DNA of 64,000 nt from Oscillospiraceae bacterium (lineage in GTDB: Bacteria > Bacillota > Clostridia > Oscillospirales > Oscillospiraceae): contig AP025583.1 of the NCBI GenBank assembly GCA_022846095.1, positions 248,001 through 312,000 on the forward strand, read 5' to 3'. Under the pieces are notes generated by a model. The model saw nothing but the letters and a program-made list of their open reading frames with translations. It was not told the origin of the DNA and did no database searches. Both the position numbers and the translations under genes were made by a program. Shown here piece after piece: positions 35,535-43,571 of the stretch (positions within the stretch are counted from its first letter, which is position 1; the number at the start of each line of letters is the position of its first letter).

Positions 35535-36122
35535 ATGGCAAAGAAAAAGCCCGAGGAGGGCAAGCCGGAGGAGCCCTACAACGTCAAGCTGGACCTCTAC
35601 TTCTGGCTTCAGGCCCTGGTGATGGCCCTGGTGGGCATCATCCTGGTCTTCACCATTTTCGGCCGCCTGACCCCGGTGGACGGCACCTCCATGCTGCCCA
35701 CCCTCCACGACAAGGACATGATGGTGGTGCGCAGCCTGGGGTACACCCCGGCGCAGGGGGACGTGATCGTGCTGACCAAGTTCTTCGTCAAGCCCGACGG
35801 CACCGAGGTGCCCGACCCCATCGTCAAGCGGGTCATCGCCGTGGGGGGCCAGCACGTGGACGTGGACTACGCCGCCGGGACGGTGGCGGTGGACGGGCAG
35901 GTGCTGGACGAGGACTATACCCTGGAGCCCATGATGCAGATGTCGTGGCAGGAGAACGTCTCGGTGGACGTGCCGGAGGGCTCCGTCTTTGTGATGGGGG
36001 ACAACCGCAACGTCTCCCTGGACAGCCGCTATCCCGGCCTGGACGTGGTGGACGAGCGCTATATCCTGGGCCAGGCGGCGCTGGTGCTCTTCCCCTTCCG
36101 GGATTTCGGGACCATTGAATAA
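35535..36122 (+). CDS. lepB: Signal peptidase I
   Basis: 195 residues from ATG 35535, which follows AAGGAGGG. A cytoplasmic Lys/Glu-rich N-terminus leads to one membrane segment (about 24-43). The catalytic serine is S52 (GTSMLPTL), the general-base lysine K98 (IVKRVIAVGG), and box E is GDNRNVSLDSR. The enzyme removes signal peptides of exported proteins on the outer face of the membrane. The hairpin upstream suggests reduced read-through from rny. Confidence 0.93.
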   Translation: MAKKKPEEGKPEEPYNVKLDLYFWLQALVMALVGIILVFTIFGRLTPVDGTSMLPTLHDKDMMVVRSLGYTPAQGDVIVLTKFFVKPDGTEVPDPIVKRVIAVGGQHVDVDYAAGTVAVDGQVLDEDYTLEPMMQMSWQENVSVDVPEGSVFVMGDNRNVSLDSRYPGLDVVDERYILGQAALVLFPFRDFGTIE

Positions 36123-36124
36123 AT

Positions 36125-36162
36125 AAAAGGAGCGGGGCCGCGCAGCGGCCCCGCTCCTTTTT
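36125..36162. terminator. Bidirectional terminator between lepB and the PTS permease
   Basis: AAAAGGAGCGGGGCCG, loop CGCAG, complement ending in TTTTT. Confidence 0.9.
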
Positions 36163-36169
36163 CCATGTA

Positions 36170-37228
36170 TTACGCCAGGGTGAGGTCCCCGTCCTTAATC
36201 CAGCCCAGCCTGCGGCACACCAGCCCCAGGGCCCAGCAGAGCACCGCCGGGAGCAGGAAGCACACCAGCACCAGGCCGATCCAGTCGAAGGGAGTGATGG
36301 CCGCCCTGGCCCCGGAGGCCACGTCGGCCACCCAGCCGGAGTACACGCCGATCTGCCCCACCAGGCCGCAGGTGCCCATGCCGGAGGAGATGGCGGGCCC
36401 GTTCATCTCCAGATGGAAGATGCAGGTGGCGATGGGGCCGGTGATGGCGGAGGTCAGGGTGGCGGGGATCCAGATCAGCGGATTTTTGACGATGTTGCCC
36501 ATCTGGAGCATGGAGGTGCCCAGCCCCTGGCTGACCAGCCCGCCCCAGCGGTTCTCCCGGAAGGACATCACCGCGAAGCCCACCATCTGGGCGCAGCAGC
36601 CGGCCACGGCGGCCCCGCCCGCCAGCCCCACCAGGCCCAGGGAGTGGCAGATGGCGGCGGAGGAGATGGGCAGGGTGAGGAACACGCCCACCAGCACCGA
36701 CACCACAATTCCCATCAGGAAGGGCTGCTGCTGGGTGGCCCACATGATGACCTGCCCCAGGGCCAGCGCCCCCGCGCCGATGGGGGCGGCGATGAGCATA
36801 GACAGCCCCGCGCCTGCGAGGATGGTGACCAGGGGGGTGGCGAGGATGTCCACCGGGGTCTCCTTGGACACCAGCTTGCCCAGCTCCGAGGCCACCACGG
36901 CCACCACCAGCACGGCCAGCGGGCCCCCGGCGCCGCCCAGGCTGTTGGCGGCCCAGCCCACCGCCGCCAGGGAGAAGAGCACCAGGGAGGGGGCCTGGAG
37001 GGCGAAGCCGATGGAGATGGCCATGGCCGGGCCGGACACCGCCTTGGCGAAGCCGCCGATGGTCACCAGCCACTCCACGCCCAGCTGGGTGCCCAGCGTG
37101 TCCAGGATGGTGCCGATGAGCAGGGAGGCGAAGAGGCCCTGGGCCATGGCGCCCAGCGCGTCCACCCCGTAGCGCCTGGCGGAGACGACGACGTTCTTCC
37201 GCTTTAAAAATTCCTTAGTCTTTCCCAT
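36170..37228 (-). CDS. PTS transporter subunit IIC (PF13303 type)
   Basis: 352 residues from ATG 37228 (GGTGG upstream; an in-frame ATG 12 codons earlier is possible). About ten membrane segments; motifs such as GGFAKAVSGPAMAISIGFALQAPSL and FHLEMNGPAISSGMGTCGLVGQIGVY fit the EIIC-like PF13303 family, whose sugars are mostly unknown and which usually occurs without linked IIA or IIB genes. A consensus promoter with a perfect 30-bp operator-like palindrome precedes it on the minus strand. Confidence 0.85.
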   Translation of the reverse strand: MGKTKEFLKRKNVVVSARRYGVDALGAMAQGLFASLLIGTILDTLGTQLGVEWLVTIGGFAKAVSGPAMAISIGFALQAPSLVLFSLAAVGWAANSLGGAGGPLAVLVVAVVASELGKLVSKETPVDILATPLVTILAGAGLSMLIAAPIGAGALALGQVIMWATQQQPFLMGIVVSVLVGVFLTLPISSAAICHSLGLVGLAGGAAVAGCCAQMVGFAVMSFRENRWGGLVSQGLGTSMLQMGNIVKNPLIWIPATLTSAITGPIATCIFHLEMNGPAISSGMGTCGLVGQIGVYSGWVADVASGARAAITPFDWIGLVLVCFLLPAVLCWALGLVCRRLGWIKDGDLTLA

Positions 37229-37262
37229 TGGTTCCAACCACCGTTTCACACACATTAAAATC

Positions 37263-37318
37263 ATAGGACAGGTGTCTTGACACCTGTCCTATTATATCGG
37301 GTTTGATCCAAATGTCAA
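37263..37318 (-). promoter_or_regulatory. Promoter of the PTS IIC gene with overlapping 30-bp palindromic operator
   Basis: On the minus strand: TTGACA (37313-37318), 16 bases, TATAAT (37291-37296). Immediately downstream is a perfect inverted repeat, ATAGGACAGGTGTC-TT-GACACCTGTCCTAT (37263-37292), that overlaps the -10 and start site. It looks like a repressor operator. Because it follows birA it could also serve as the birA terminator, though a U-tract is weak. Confidence 0.75.
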
Positions 37319-37320
37319 CC

Positions 37321-38316
37321 CTATTCCGTATATCCGAAGAGCCCCCGCACCGACACCTCGCCGGCGTTGACCCGCTCCCGCCCCCCGCCGGGCAGGCGGA
37401 CAATCAGGGCGAAATCGTCGTCGATCTCCTCCGCGAAGGCCTCCCGGCAGCGCCCGTCGGCGCTGAGCAGGCGCACGGGGCGGCCGGTGGTGAGGCAGTC
37501 CGCCCGGTAGCGGGCGAGCCAGTCCGCCTTTTGATGGGGGAAGGCGGCGTACATCCCGTCCAGGGCGGTGAGCAGGGCGGCGGCCAGCTCGGCCCGGCGG
37601 GGGGGCGCGCCCAGGGCCTGGGCCAGGGAGATGGCCAGGGGGGCCACCTCGGGGCCGAAGTCGGCCTCGGTCTGGCTCACGTTGATGCCCGCCCCCACCG
37701 CCACGTACTGGGGACGGGCGGTCTCCCCCTCCATGCCCAGTTCGGTGAGGATGCCGCACAGCTTCCTGCCCTGCAGCACGATGTCGTTGGTCCACTTGAT
37801 GCCGGGGCGCAGGGCGCACACCGCCTCCACGGCGTCGCACACCGCCACCGCCGTCCAGGCGGTGAGCTGCATCAGCGTCTCGAAGGGGCAGTCGGGCCGC
37901 AGCAGAACCGAGCAGTACAGCCCCTTCCCGGCGGGGGACACGAACCCCCGCCCCCGCCGGCCCCGGCCCCCGGTCTGCCCGCCGGCCAGCACGGCCAGGC
38001 CCTCGGGGGCCCCGGCCAGGGCCCTGCGCTTGACCTCGTTGTTGGTGGAGTCCACACTTTCCAGGTACAAAAGCTCCCGCCCTACCAGCTGCCCGGACAA
38101 CGCCCCCGCCAGCTCCCCGGCGGACAGGCGGTCGGGGGAGCCCTCCAGCCGGTAGCCCCGGTTGGGGGCGGAGGAGACCGTGTAGCCCTCCTGCCGCAGG
38201 GCCTCCACCGCCTTCCACACCGCAGCCCGGCTCACGCCCAGCGTCCGGCTCATGGCCTCCCCGGACAGGGGGGTATCCCCCTGCTTGAGCAGGCGGAGCA
38301 CCTCGTCGCGCAGCAT
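37321..38316 (-). CDS. birA: Bifunctional biotin protein ligase / biotin operon repressor BirA
   Basis: 331 residues. The N-terminal winged helix (MLRDEVLRLLKQGDTPLSGEAMSRTLGVSRAAVWKAVEALR) is followed by the ligase domain with GRGRRG (117-122) and KWTND (174-178), then a C-terminal SH3-like domain. It biotinylates carboxylases and, with biotinyl-AMP, represses transcription. ATG 38316 is preferred over the ATG six bases upstream because GGGAGGG abuts the latter. Divergent from bioY; two BirA boxes lie between them. Confidence 0.93.
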   Translation of the reverse strand: MLRDEVLRLLKQGDTPLSGEAMSRTLGVSRAAVWKAVEALRQEGYTVSSAPNRGYRLEGSPDRLSAGELAGALSGQLVGRELLYLESVDSTNNEVKRRALAGAPEGLAVLAGGQTGGRGRRGRGFVSPAGKGLYCSVLLRPDCPFETLMQLTAWTAVAVCDAVEAVCALRPGIKWTNDIVLQGRKLCGILTELGMEGETARPQYVAVGAGINVSQTEADFGPEVAPLAISLAQALGAPPRRAELAAALLTALDGMYAAFPHQKADWLARYRADCLTTGRPVRLLSADGRCREAFAEEIDDDFALIVRLPGGGRERVNAGEVSVRGLFGYTE

Positions 38317-38342
38317 GTCCATCCCTCCCGTTCTTTGCTTCC

Positions 38343-38449
38343 AGTGTACGGCGGACGTAGAAAAATGTCAACAGATGAAAAGAGATGGTTTACAATCCGC
38401 GGCCGGCGTGCTATCCTATTGTAAACGAGAAAACAGAAGTAGTTTACGA
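38343..38449. promoter_or_regulatory. Divergent birA/bioY promoters with two BirA boxes
   Basis: Box 1: ATGTCAAC (38365-38372), 15 bases, GTTTACAA (38388-38395). Box 2: TTGTAAAC (38419-38426), 15 bases, GTTTACGA (38442-38449). Both fit TTGTWAAC-N15-GTTWACAA. The birA promoter on the minus strand is TTGACA (38366-38371), 17 bases, TACACT (38343-38348), with its -35 inside box 1. The bioY promoter is TTTACA (38389-38394), 17 bases, TATCCT (38412-38417), with box 2 at the start site. Confidence 0.85.
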
Positions 38450-38463
38450 TGGGAGCGGGCGGT

Positions 38464-39018
38464 ATGCGCGAGAGCACGAAAAAGCTGATTCTGCTGATTC
38501 TGGCGGCCCTGTTTGCAGCCCTCACCGCCGTGGGGGCCTTCCTCAAATTTCCCCTGGGGGCCAGCTACGTGACGCTGCAATTTCTGTTCACCACTCTGGC
38601 GGGCGTGCTGCTGGGCCCCTGGTACGGAGCCCTGTCCCAGGTTGTGTACGTGGCCCTGGGTCTGGTGGGGCTGCCCATCTTCACCCAGGGGGGCGGGGTG
38701 GGGTACGTGCTGATGCCCACCTTCGGGTTTCTGCTGGGGCTCATCCCCGCGGCGTGGGTCATGGGCGCGCTGGCGGGGGGACGGAGCACACCCGTCCGCA
38801 CGGCGCTGGCCTGCGCGGCGGGGCTGGCGGTGCTCTACCTGGTGGGCCTGCCCTACATGTACCTGATTTTAAACGTCTACCTGGGCAGGGGGCTGTCCTT
38901 CGGCGCGGTCGCCGGGATGGGTATGCTGGTCTACCTGCCGGGGGACGCGCTGAAGATCGCGGCGGTGCTGGCGGCGGCCCCGCCCCTGCGCCGCGCCCTG
39001 GCCCACGTGAGGCCGTGA
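38464..39018 (+). CDS. bioY: Biotin transporter BioY
   Basis: 184 residues, six membrane segments, the size and pattern of the ECF-type substrate-binding (S) component BioY: ALTAVGAFLKFPLG near the N-terminus and GAVAGMGMLVYLPGDALKIAAV near the C-terminus. It takes up biotin with the shared EcfAAT module or alone. Start ATG 38464 follows GGGAGCGGGCGG; an upstream ATG (38449) overlaps the BirA box and has no binding site. Regulated by BirA, judged from the operators upstream. Confidence 0.92.
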   Translation: MRESTKKLILLILAALFAALTAVGAFLKFPLGASYVTLQFLFTTLAGVLLGPWYGALSQVVYVALGLVGLPIFTQGGGVGYVLMPTFGFLLGLIPAAWVMGALAGGRSTPVRTALACAAGLAVLYLVGLPYMYLILNVYLGRGLSFGAVAGMGMLVYLPGDALKIAAVLAAAPPLRRALAHVRP

Positions 39019-39046
39019 CATATCCCCCCGACCTGTCCCATATATT
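39018..39046 (+). promoter_or_regulatory. Possible sigma-E-type promoter of yabP
   Basis: ACATATC near 39018-39024 and CATATATT at 39039-39046 resemble the -35 and -10 of mother-cell sigma-E promoters. yabP in Bacillus subtilis is transcribed by sigma-E. Weak sequence evidence. Confidence 0.35.
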
Positions 39047-39082
39047 ACTACTACCAGTATGGGAGAAAGGCGGGGGAAAGCT

Positions 39083-39370
39083 ATGCCCTATGAGGAAAAA
39101 AAGGTCCGCCCCGAGGCGGCCCACCACGTGATTCTGGAGGAGCGGGAGCAGCTTGCGGTCTCCGGCGTGGAGGAAGTGGAGAGCTTTGACGAGAACACCA
39201 TCGTCATGTACACCTGCAAGGGCACCCTCATCGTCCGGGGGGAGGGCCTGCACATCGAGAAGCTGAGCCTGGACGGCGGGGACCTGAAGGTGGAGGGGGA
39301 CGTGGACTCGCTGACCTACGAGGACGGCCCGCGGGAGAAGGGCGGCCTGCTCTCCCGGCTGTTCCGGTAG
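39083..39370 (+). CDS. yabP: Sporulation protein YabP
   Basis: 95 residues from ATG 39083 (GGCGGGGGAAAG upstream). The YabP/YqfC fold is visible in HHVILEEREQLAVSGVEEVESFDENTIVMYTCKGTLIVRGEGLHIEKLSLDGGDLKVEG. YabP is needed for spore coat/cortex formation in B. subtilis. First of four genes in the same order as B. subtilis yabP-yabQ-divIC-yabR. Its stop directly abuts the yabQ ATG. Confidence 0.9.
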   Translation: MPYEEKKVRPEAAHHVILEEREQLAVSGVEEVESFDENTIVMYTCKGTLIVRGEGLHIEKLSLDGGDLKVEGDVDSLTYEDGPREKGGLLSRLFR

Positions 39371-40090
39371 ATGGGCGTCACGGTTGCGGGGCAGGCGTGG
39401 TCCTTCGCCGCCGCCCTGGCGCTGGGGGCGGCGGTGGGGCTGCTGTACGACCTGTTCCGGGTGCTCCGGGTGCGGGTGCGCCTGCCCCTGCTGGGGGGCG
39501 TGCTGGACTTCCTGTTCTGGGCGCTGGTGACCGTCTCCCTGTTCGTGCTGGCCGTGACGGCGGGCAACGGGGAGGTGCGCATCTACATGGTGCTGGCGGT
39601 CTTCGGGGGCGCGGCGGGGTATTTCCTCCTGCTAAGCCGTGTTTTCCTGAAGCTGGGCTACGCTCTGGCCGACCTGGTTGGGGTGCTGTGGCGCATCCTG
39701 GTACTACCCCTTGTGGCCATTCGTCTTCTGTGCAAAAAAATAGTGGAAACCGCAAAAAAAACCTTCCATTATCAGAAGAAGTGGTATAAAATAAAGCTGA
39801 TACCCGGGGAGATGGACGACACGGTCCGCCGGTCGGGCTCGAAACAGAGGGGAGGGGCGGCGCATGCGGACGAAAAAAGCGGGACTGCTGACAAAGCTGG
39901 TGGTGCTGGCGCTGCTCATCGCCACCGCCACCGCGCTGCTGAACCTCCGGGGCCAGATCCTGTCGGCCCAGGCGGATCTGGCGGAGCTTCAGGATCAGGT
40001 GGACCGGCAGACCCAGACCAACGCCGACCTGGCCGACGCGGTGGAGCACAGCGACGATCCCGCCCGTCAGGCCGACATCGCAAGGGCTAA
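39371..40090 (+). CDS. yabQ: Sporulation protein YabQ with a C-terminal overlap extension
   Basis: 239 residues. The first 145 match YabQ: four membrane segments (AWSFAAALALGAAVGLLYDLFRVLR onwards) and a basic Lys-rich tail. YabQ is a membrane protein required for spore cortex. The frame then continues for about 90 more codons as Gly/Arg/Ala/Pro-rich sequence, of which 227 bases overlap divIC in another frame. The extension has the composition of an out-of-frame reading of divIC, so it is probably a lost stop codon rather than a functional domain. Confidence 0.82.
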   Translation: MGVTVAGQAWSFAAALALGAAVGLLYDLFRVLRVRVRLPLLGGVLDFLFWALVTVSLFVLAVTAGNGEVRIYMVLAVFGGAAGYFLLLSRVFLKLGYALADLVGVLWRILVLPLVAIRLLCKKIVETAKKTFHYQKKWYKIKLIPGEMDDTVRRSGSKQRGGAAHADEKSGTADKAGGAGAAHRHRHRAAEPPGPDPVGPGGSGGASGSGGPADPDQRRPGRRGGAQRRSRPSGRHRKG

Positions 40091-40139
40091 GCTGGGCCTG
40101 GTGGCCCCCGGCGAGCGCGTTTTCTATTTTACCGATTAA
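39864..40139 (+). CDS. divIC: Cell-division protein DivIC/FtsB family
   Basis: 91 residues. One membrane segment (about 9-28) is followed by a coiled coil (LRGQILSAQADLAELQDQVDRQTQTNADLADAVEH) and the short C-terminal domain typical of septum-formation initiators (ARAKLGLVAPGERVFYF). DivIC acts with FtsL and DivIB at the division septum. ATG 39864 follows GGGGAGGGGCGG. The first 227 bases overlap the yabQ frame. Confidence 0.9.
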   Translation: MRTKKAGLLTKLVVLALLIATATALLNLRGQILSAQADLAELQDQVDRQTQTNADLADAVEHSDDPARQADIARAKLGLVAPGERVFYFTD

Positions 40140-40169
40140 AGAGAACCCCCGCAAAATTTGAAGGAGGAT

Positions 40170-40637
40170 ATGTCTGCTAGTATGGAGTTTGGTGTTGGTT
40201 CGATCGTAGAGGGAAAGGTCACAGGCATTACTAAATTCGGCGCCTTTGTCGCGCTGCCGGAGGGCAAGTCGGGACTGGTGCATATCTCGGAGATTGCCTA
40301 TTCCTACGTCAACGACGTGAAGGATCATCTCAAGGAAGGGCAAGAGGTCAAGGTCAAGGTCATTGGGATTGACGAGAACGGCCGTATCAACCTCTCCATC
40401 AAGAAGGCGATGGATCCGCCTCCCCGCCCCGCGGGGCAGGGCAGGCCCATGGGCGGCGCCCCCCGTCAGGGCGGCGGACGGCCCGGCGGCCCCGGCGGCT
40501 TCCGCAAGGCGGCTCCGGCGGAGCCGGCCACCTTTGAAGACCGCCTGAAGCTGTTTATGCAGGCGTCGGACAGCAAGCAGTCCGAGCTGCGGTACACAGA
40601 TAAGCGCGGCGGCTCCCGCAGGGGCGGCCGCAAATAA
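40170..40637 (+). CDS. yabR: S1 RNA-binding domain protein YabR
   Basis: 155 residues. The S1 domain (about 6-75: GSIVEGKVTGITKFGAFVALPEGKSGLVHISEI...INLSIKKA) is followed by a Pro/Gly/Arg-rich low-complexity linker and a helical C-terminus ending RGGSRRGGRK. The exact start is uncertain: AAGGAGG at 40161-40167 is very close to ATG 40170 and 14 bases from ATG 40182. Position after divIC is conserved in Firmicutes. Role: RNA binding, probably ribosome-associated. Confidence 0.85.
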   Translation: MSASMEFGVGSIVEGKVTGITKFGAFVALPEGKSGLVHISEIAYSYVNDVKDHLKEGQEVKVKVIGIDENGRINLSIKKAMDPPPRPAGQGRPMGGAPRQGGGRPGGPGGFRKAAPAEPATFEDRLKLFMQASDSKQSELRYTDKRGGSRRGGRK

Positions 40638-40653
40638 CCATGACTGCGAGGCC

Positions 40654-40687
40654 AAAGGCCCGTCCGCACGCGCGGGCGGGCCTTTTT
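40654..40687 (+). terminator. Terminator after yabR
   Basis: AAAGGCCCGTCCGC, loop, complement, TTTTT. Confidence 0.85.
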
Positions 40688-40715
40688 GCTTCGCGGCGGA
40701 AAGGGAGGCAGGACC

Positions 40716-41792
40716 ATGTACGCGCCCATTCTGGAGGTAGAGCTGGAGAAAATCCGGCACAATGCCCGGCGGCTCAAGGCCCTCTGCGACAGCCGGGGGG
40801 TGGAGCTGGCCTTCGTCACCAAGGGCTTCTGCGCCCGGCCCTCCATCATCCGGGCGGCCATGGAGGGGGGGATCACCCGCTTCGCGGACAGCCGGATGCG
40901 CAACATCATCTCCGCCAAGCGGGCCCTGCCCGGCCTGCACTGCCTGCTCATCCGCGTGCCCGCCCCGGACGAGGCGGAGGAGGTGGTCCGCTGGGCGGAC
41001 TGCAGCCTCCAGAGCCAGATTGAGGTCATCCGGGCGGTGTCGGACGCCGCGGTGCGCCAGGGGAAAATCCACCCCATCATCCTGATGCTGGACGTGGGGG
41101 ATCTGCGGGAGGGGGTGTTCGGCCGGGCGCAGCTGGACGGGATCGCCCCCCAGATCAGGGCGTGCCCCGGCGTGGAGTTGGTGGGTGTGGGCACCAACGT
41201 GGGCTGCTACGGGAGCATCATGCCCTCGGTGGAGAACACCGGCGTGCTGGTGCGGGCGCGGGACTACCTGAACCGGGCCTACGGCTTCCATATCGCCACC
41301 GTCTCCGGCGGGGCCACCTGCGCCCTCCGGCTGCTGGAGCAGGGCCTGCTGCCCGCGGGGGTCAACCACCTGCGGGTGGGGGAGGCCGTGCTCTTTGGGG
41401 AGGACACCACCAATAACCGCCTCCTGGACGGCTACGCGCCCGACGCCTTCACCTTCCGGGCCCAGGTGGTGGAGCTGCGGCGCAAGCCCTCGGTGCCCAT
41501 CGGGGAGCGTGGGCGGGACGGCATGGGCCGGGTGCAGGAGTACCCCGAGCGGGGGGTGCGCCTGCGGGCCATCTGCGCCGCCGGGAAGCAGGACGTGGCC
41601 TGGGCCGCCCTCACCCCCAAGCTGCCGGGGGCGCAGCTCATCGGGGCCAGCAGCGACCACCTGATCGTGGACGTGGAGGACTGCGGCGGAGCCGTCCGGG
41701 TGGGGGATTGGATGGAGTTCCGCTGCGGGTATATGGCGGTGCTGGACGCCACCACCTCCCCCTACGTGGAGATTGTGGAGAAGCGGGCGTAG
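40716..41792 (+). CDS. PLP-dependent alanine/ornithine racemase-family protein
   Basis: 358 residues. The N-terminal alanine-racemase barrel has the PLP lysine K36 in FVTKGFC. Motifs DVGDLREGVF and GTNVGCYGSI match the branch that contains ornithine racemase and YhfX-like proteins rather than canonical Alr. ATG 40716 follows GGGAGGCAGG. The next gene (aldo/keto reductase) begins 40 bases later. Substrate not assigned. Confidence 0.82.
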   Translation: MYAPILEVELEKIRHNARRLKALCDSRGVELAFVTKGFCARPSIIRAAMEGGITRFADSRMRNIISAKRALPGLHCLLIRVPAPDEAEEVVRWADCSLQSQIEVIRAVSDAAVRQGKIHPIILMLDVGDLREGVFGRAQLDGIAPQIRACPGVELVGVGTNVGCYGSIMPSVENTGVLVRARDYLNRAYGFHIATVSGGATCALRLLEQGLLPAGVNHLRVGEAVLFGEDTTNNRLLDGYAPDAFTFRAQVVELRRKPSVPIGERGRDGMGRVQEYPERGVRLRAICAAGKQDVAWAALTPKLPGAQLIGASSDHLIVDVEDCGGAVRVGDWMEFRCGYMAVLDATTSPYVEIVEKRA

Positions 41793-41832
41793 GGCTGCGG
41801 CGGGGCGGCGACAAAAGAGGAGGACGAAGCAT

Positions 41833-42972
41833 ATGGAGTACAGGCAGATCGGGAAAACAGGGGAGCGGGGCAGCATCATCGGGCTGGGCTGCGAGAACCT
41901 GGACGGCAAGCCCTACGGGCAGATCAAGGAGACGGTGGATACCGCGCTGGAGATCGGCGTCAACCTGTTTGACGTGTTCATGCCGGGAAACGAGATCCGC
42001 GAACAGATCGCCAGGGCCCTGGGCAGCCGCCGGGATCAGGTGCTGATCCAGGGGCATATCGGCTCCACGGACCTCCACCAGCAGTACGACATCAGCCGGG
42101 ATCTGCCCGTGGTCAAGCGGTATTTTGAAAACCTGCTGCGCATATTCGGCTACATCGACTTCGGCATGATGTTTTTTATCGACTCCGAGGAGGACTACCG
42201 GGGCGTATTCGACACGGGCTTTGCCGACTATGTGCTCCAGCTCAAGCAGCGGGGCGACATCAGGCATATCGGCTTCAGCTCCCATAATCCGGCCATGGCG
42301 GCGCGGGTCATCAACACGGGCCTGCCGGAGATGATGCTTTTCAGCGTCAACCTAGCCTTTGACCTGTATCCCGCGGAGGCCAACACGCTGGATGAGCTGC
42401 ACCAGGGGCTGGATAAGGCCGCCTTCCGCGGCTTCGACCCCACGCGCGCGGCGCTGTATACGCTGTGTGAGCGGCGTGGCGTGGGGATTACTGTCATGAA
42501 GACCCTGGGTGCGGGCAAGCTGATTTCGGCGGAGCACACGCCCTTCCACCGGCCGCTGACGGTGGCCCAGTGTATGCACTACGCCCTGACCCGCCCCGCC
42601 GTGGCCGCCGTGATGCTGGGCTGCCAGACCCGGGCGGAGCTCCTGGACGCCGCGCGTTACCTGGACATGGGCGAGGAGGAACGCGACTATACCCACGTCA
42701 TGCACACCCTGCGCAACGATTTCGCCGGGAACTGCGTCTATTGCAGCCACTGCCAGCCCTGCCCCGCCGGGATTGACATCGCGTCGGTCAACAAGTACCT
42801 GGACATCGCCCGCCTGGATACGGATCATATCCCGCCCTCCGTCCGCGCCCACTACGCGGGGCTTGAAAAGGGCGGGAAGGACTGCGTGGGCTGCGGCAGC
42901 TGCGAGAAGCGCTGCCCGTTTGGGGTGCCCGTCATCAGGCATATGGCGGAAGCCGCGGCGCTCTTCCAATAG
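41833..42972 (+). CDS. Aldo/keto reductase with C-terminal 4Fe-4S ferredoxin domain
   Basis: 379 residues. An N-terminal AKR barrel (MEYRQIGKTGERGSIIGLGCENLDG) is followed by a helical linker and a ferredoxin-like domain with CVYCSHCQPCP and CVGCGSCEKRCP, enough cysteines for two 4Fe-4S clusters. Such fused reductases are common in anaerobes; natural substrates are unknown. ATG 41833 follows AGAGGAGG. Codon use is slightly less GC-rich than neighbours. Confidence 0.88.
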   Translation: MEYRQIGKTGERGSIIGLGCENLDGKPYGQIKETVDTALEIGVNLFDVFMPGNEIREQIARALGSRRDQVLIQGHIGSTDLHQQYDISRDLPVVKRYFENLLRIFGYIDFGMMFFIDSEEDYRGVFDTGFADYVLQLKQRGDIRHIGFSSHNPAMAARVINTGLPEMMLFSVNLAFDLYPAEANTLDELHQGLDKAAFRGFDPTRAALYTLCERRGVGITVMKTLGAGKLISAEHTPFHRPLTVAQCMHYALTRPAVAAVMLGCQTRAELLDAARYLDMGEEERDYTHVMHTLRNDFAGNCVYCSHCQPCPAGIDIASVNKYLDIARLDTDHIPPSVRAHYAGLEKGGKDCVGCGSCEKRCPFGVPVIRHMAEAAALFQ

Positions 42973-42985
42973 ACGGGGCCGCCGG

Positions 42986-43228
42986 CTACAGGATCTCCCT
43001 GTACATGGCGGGGGCGTCGGCCTTGCCCACGTGCTCGGCCACGGCCAGCACCTCCACCTTCACGGCGCGCTCGCCGAAGCGGATCTCCAGCACGTCGCCC
43101 TCCTTGACGTCGTAGCTGGCCTTGACGCTTCTGCCGTTTGCCGTGACGCGGTCGTTGTCGCAGGCCTCGTTGGCCACCGTGCGGCGCTTGATGAGGCGTG
43201 ATACCTTGAGCCATTTATCCAATCGCAT
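42986..43228 (-). CDS. rqcP: S4-domain protein RqcP
   Basis: 80 residues of a single S4 RNA-binding domain: MRLDKWLKVSRLIKRRTVANEACDNDRVTANGR...VKEGDVLEIRFG. RqcP (YabO) works with RqcH in ribosome-associated quality control by C-terminal alanine tailing. ATG 43228 follows GGAGG. Downstream of hup on the same strand; in B. subtilis the gene is between yabN (mazG) and yabP. Confidence 0.9.
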   Translation of the reverse strand: MRLDKWLKVSRLIKRRTVANEACDNDRVTANGRSVKASYDVKEGDVLEIRFGERAVKVEVLAVAEHVGKADAPAMYREIL

Positions 43229-43246
43229 AAATTGATTCCTCCAGAT

Positions 43247-43285
43247 GAAAAGGCGGCCCCGGGGTTTCCCGGGGCCGCCGCTTTA
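43247..43285 (-). terminator. Terminator-like hairpin between hup and rqcP
   Basis: GCGGCCCCGGG and complement close on a short loop; on the minus strand it is followed by CCTTTTCATC. Confidence 0.65.
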
Positions 43286-43295
43286 TTTGCAGTGC

Positions 43296-43571
43296 TTACT
43301 TCGCCACGGCGTCCTTCAGGGCCTTGCCGGGCTTGAACACGGGCACCTTGGAGGCGGGGATCTCGATGCTCTCCTTGGTCTTGGGGTTGCGGCCCAGACG
43401 GGCGGCGCGGCTCTTTACCTCAAAGGCGCCGAAGCCCACCAGCTGGATTTTGTCGCCCGCGGCGAGGCACTCGGAAATGACGTCGATAGCGGCGTTAACG
43501 GCACACTCAGTGTCCTTCTTGGACATGCCGGCCTTCTCGGCGGCGGCATTGATCAGTTCAGCTTTATTCAT
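43296..43571 (-). CDS. hup: HU family DNA-binding protein
   Basis: 91 residues, full HU length. The dimerising helices (MNKAELINAAAEKAGMSKKDTECAVNAAIDVI) are followed by the saddle GFGAFEVKSRAARLGRNPKTKESIEIPASKVPVFKPGKALKDAVAK. The DNA-contacting GRNPKT arm is intact. HU compacts DNA and shapes regulatory complexes. ATG 43571 follows AGGAGGAG. Confidence 0.95.
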   Translation of the reverse strand: MNKAELINAAAEKAGMSKKDTECAVNAAIDVISECLAAGDKIQLVGFGAFEVKSRAARLGRNPKTKESIEIPASKVPVFKPGKALKDAVAK

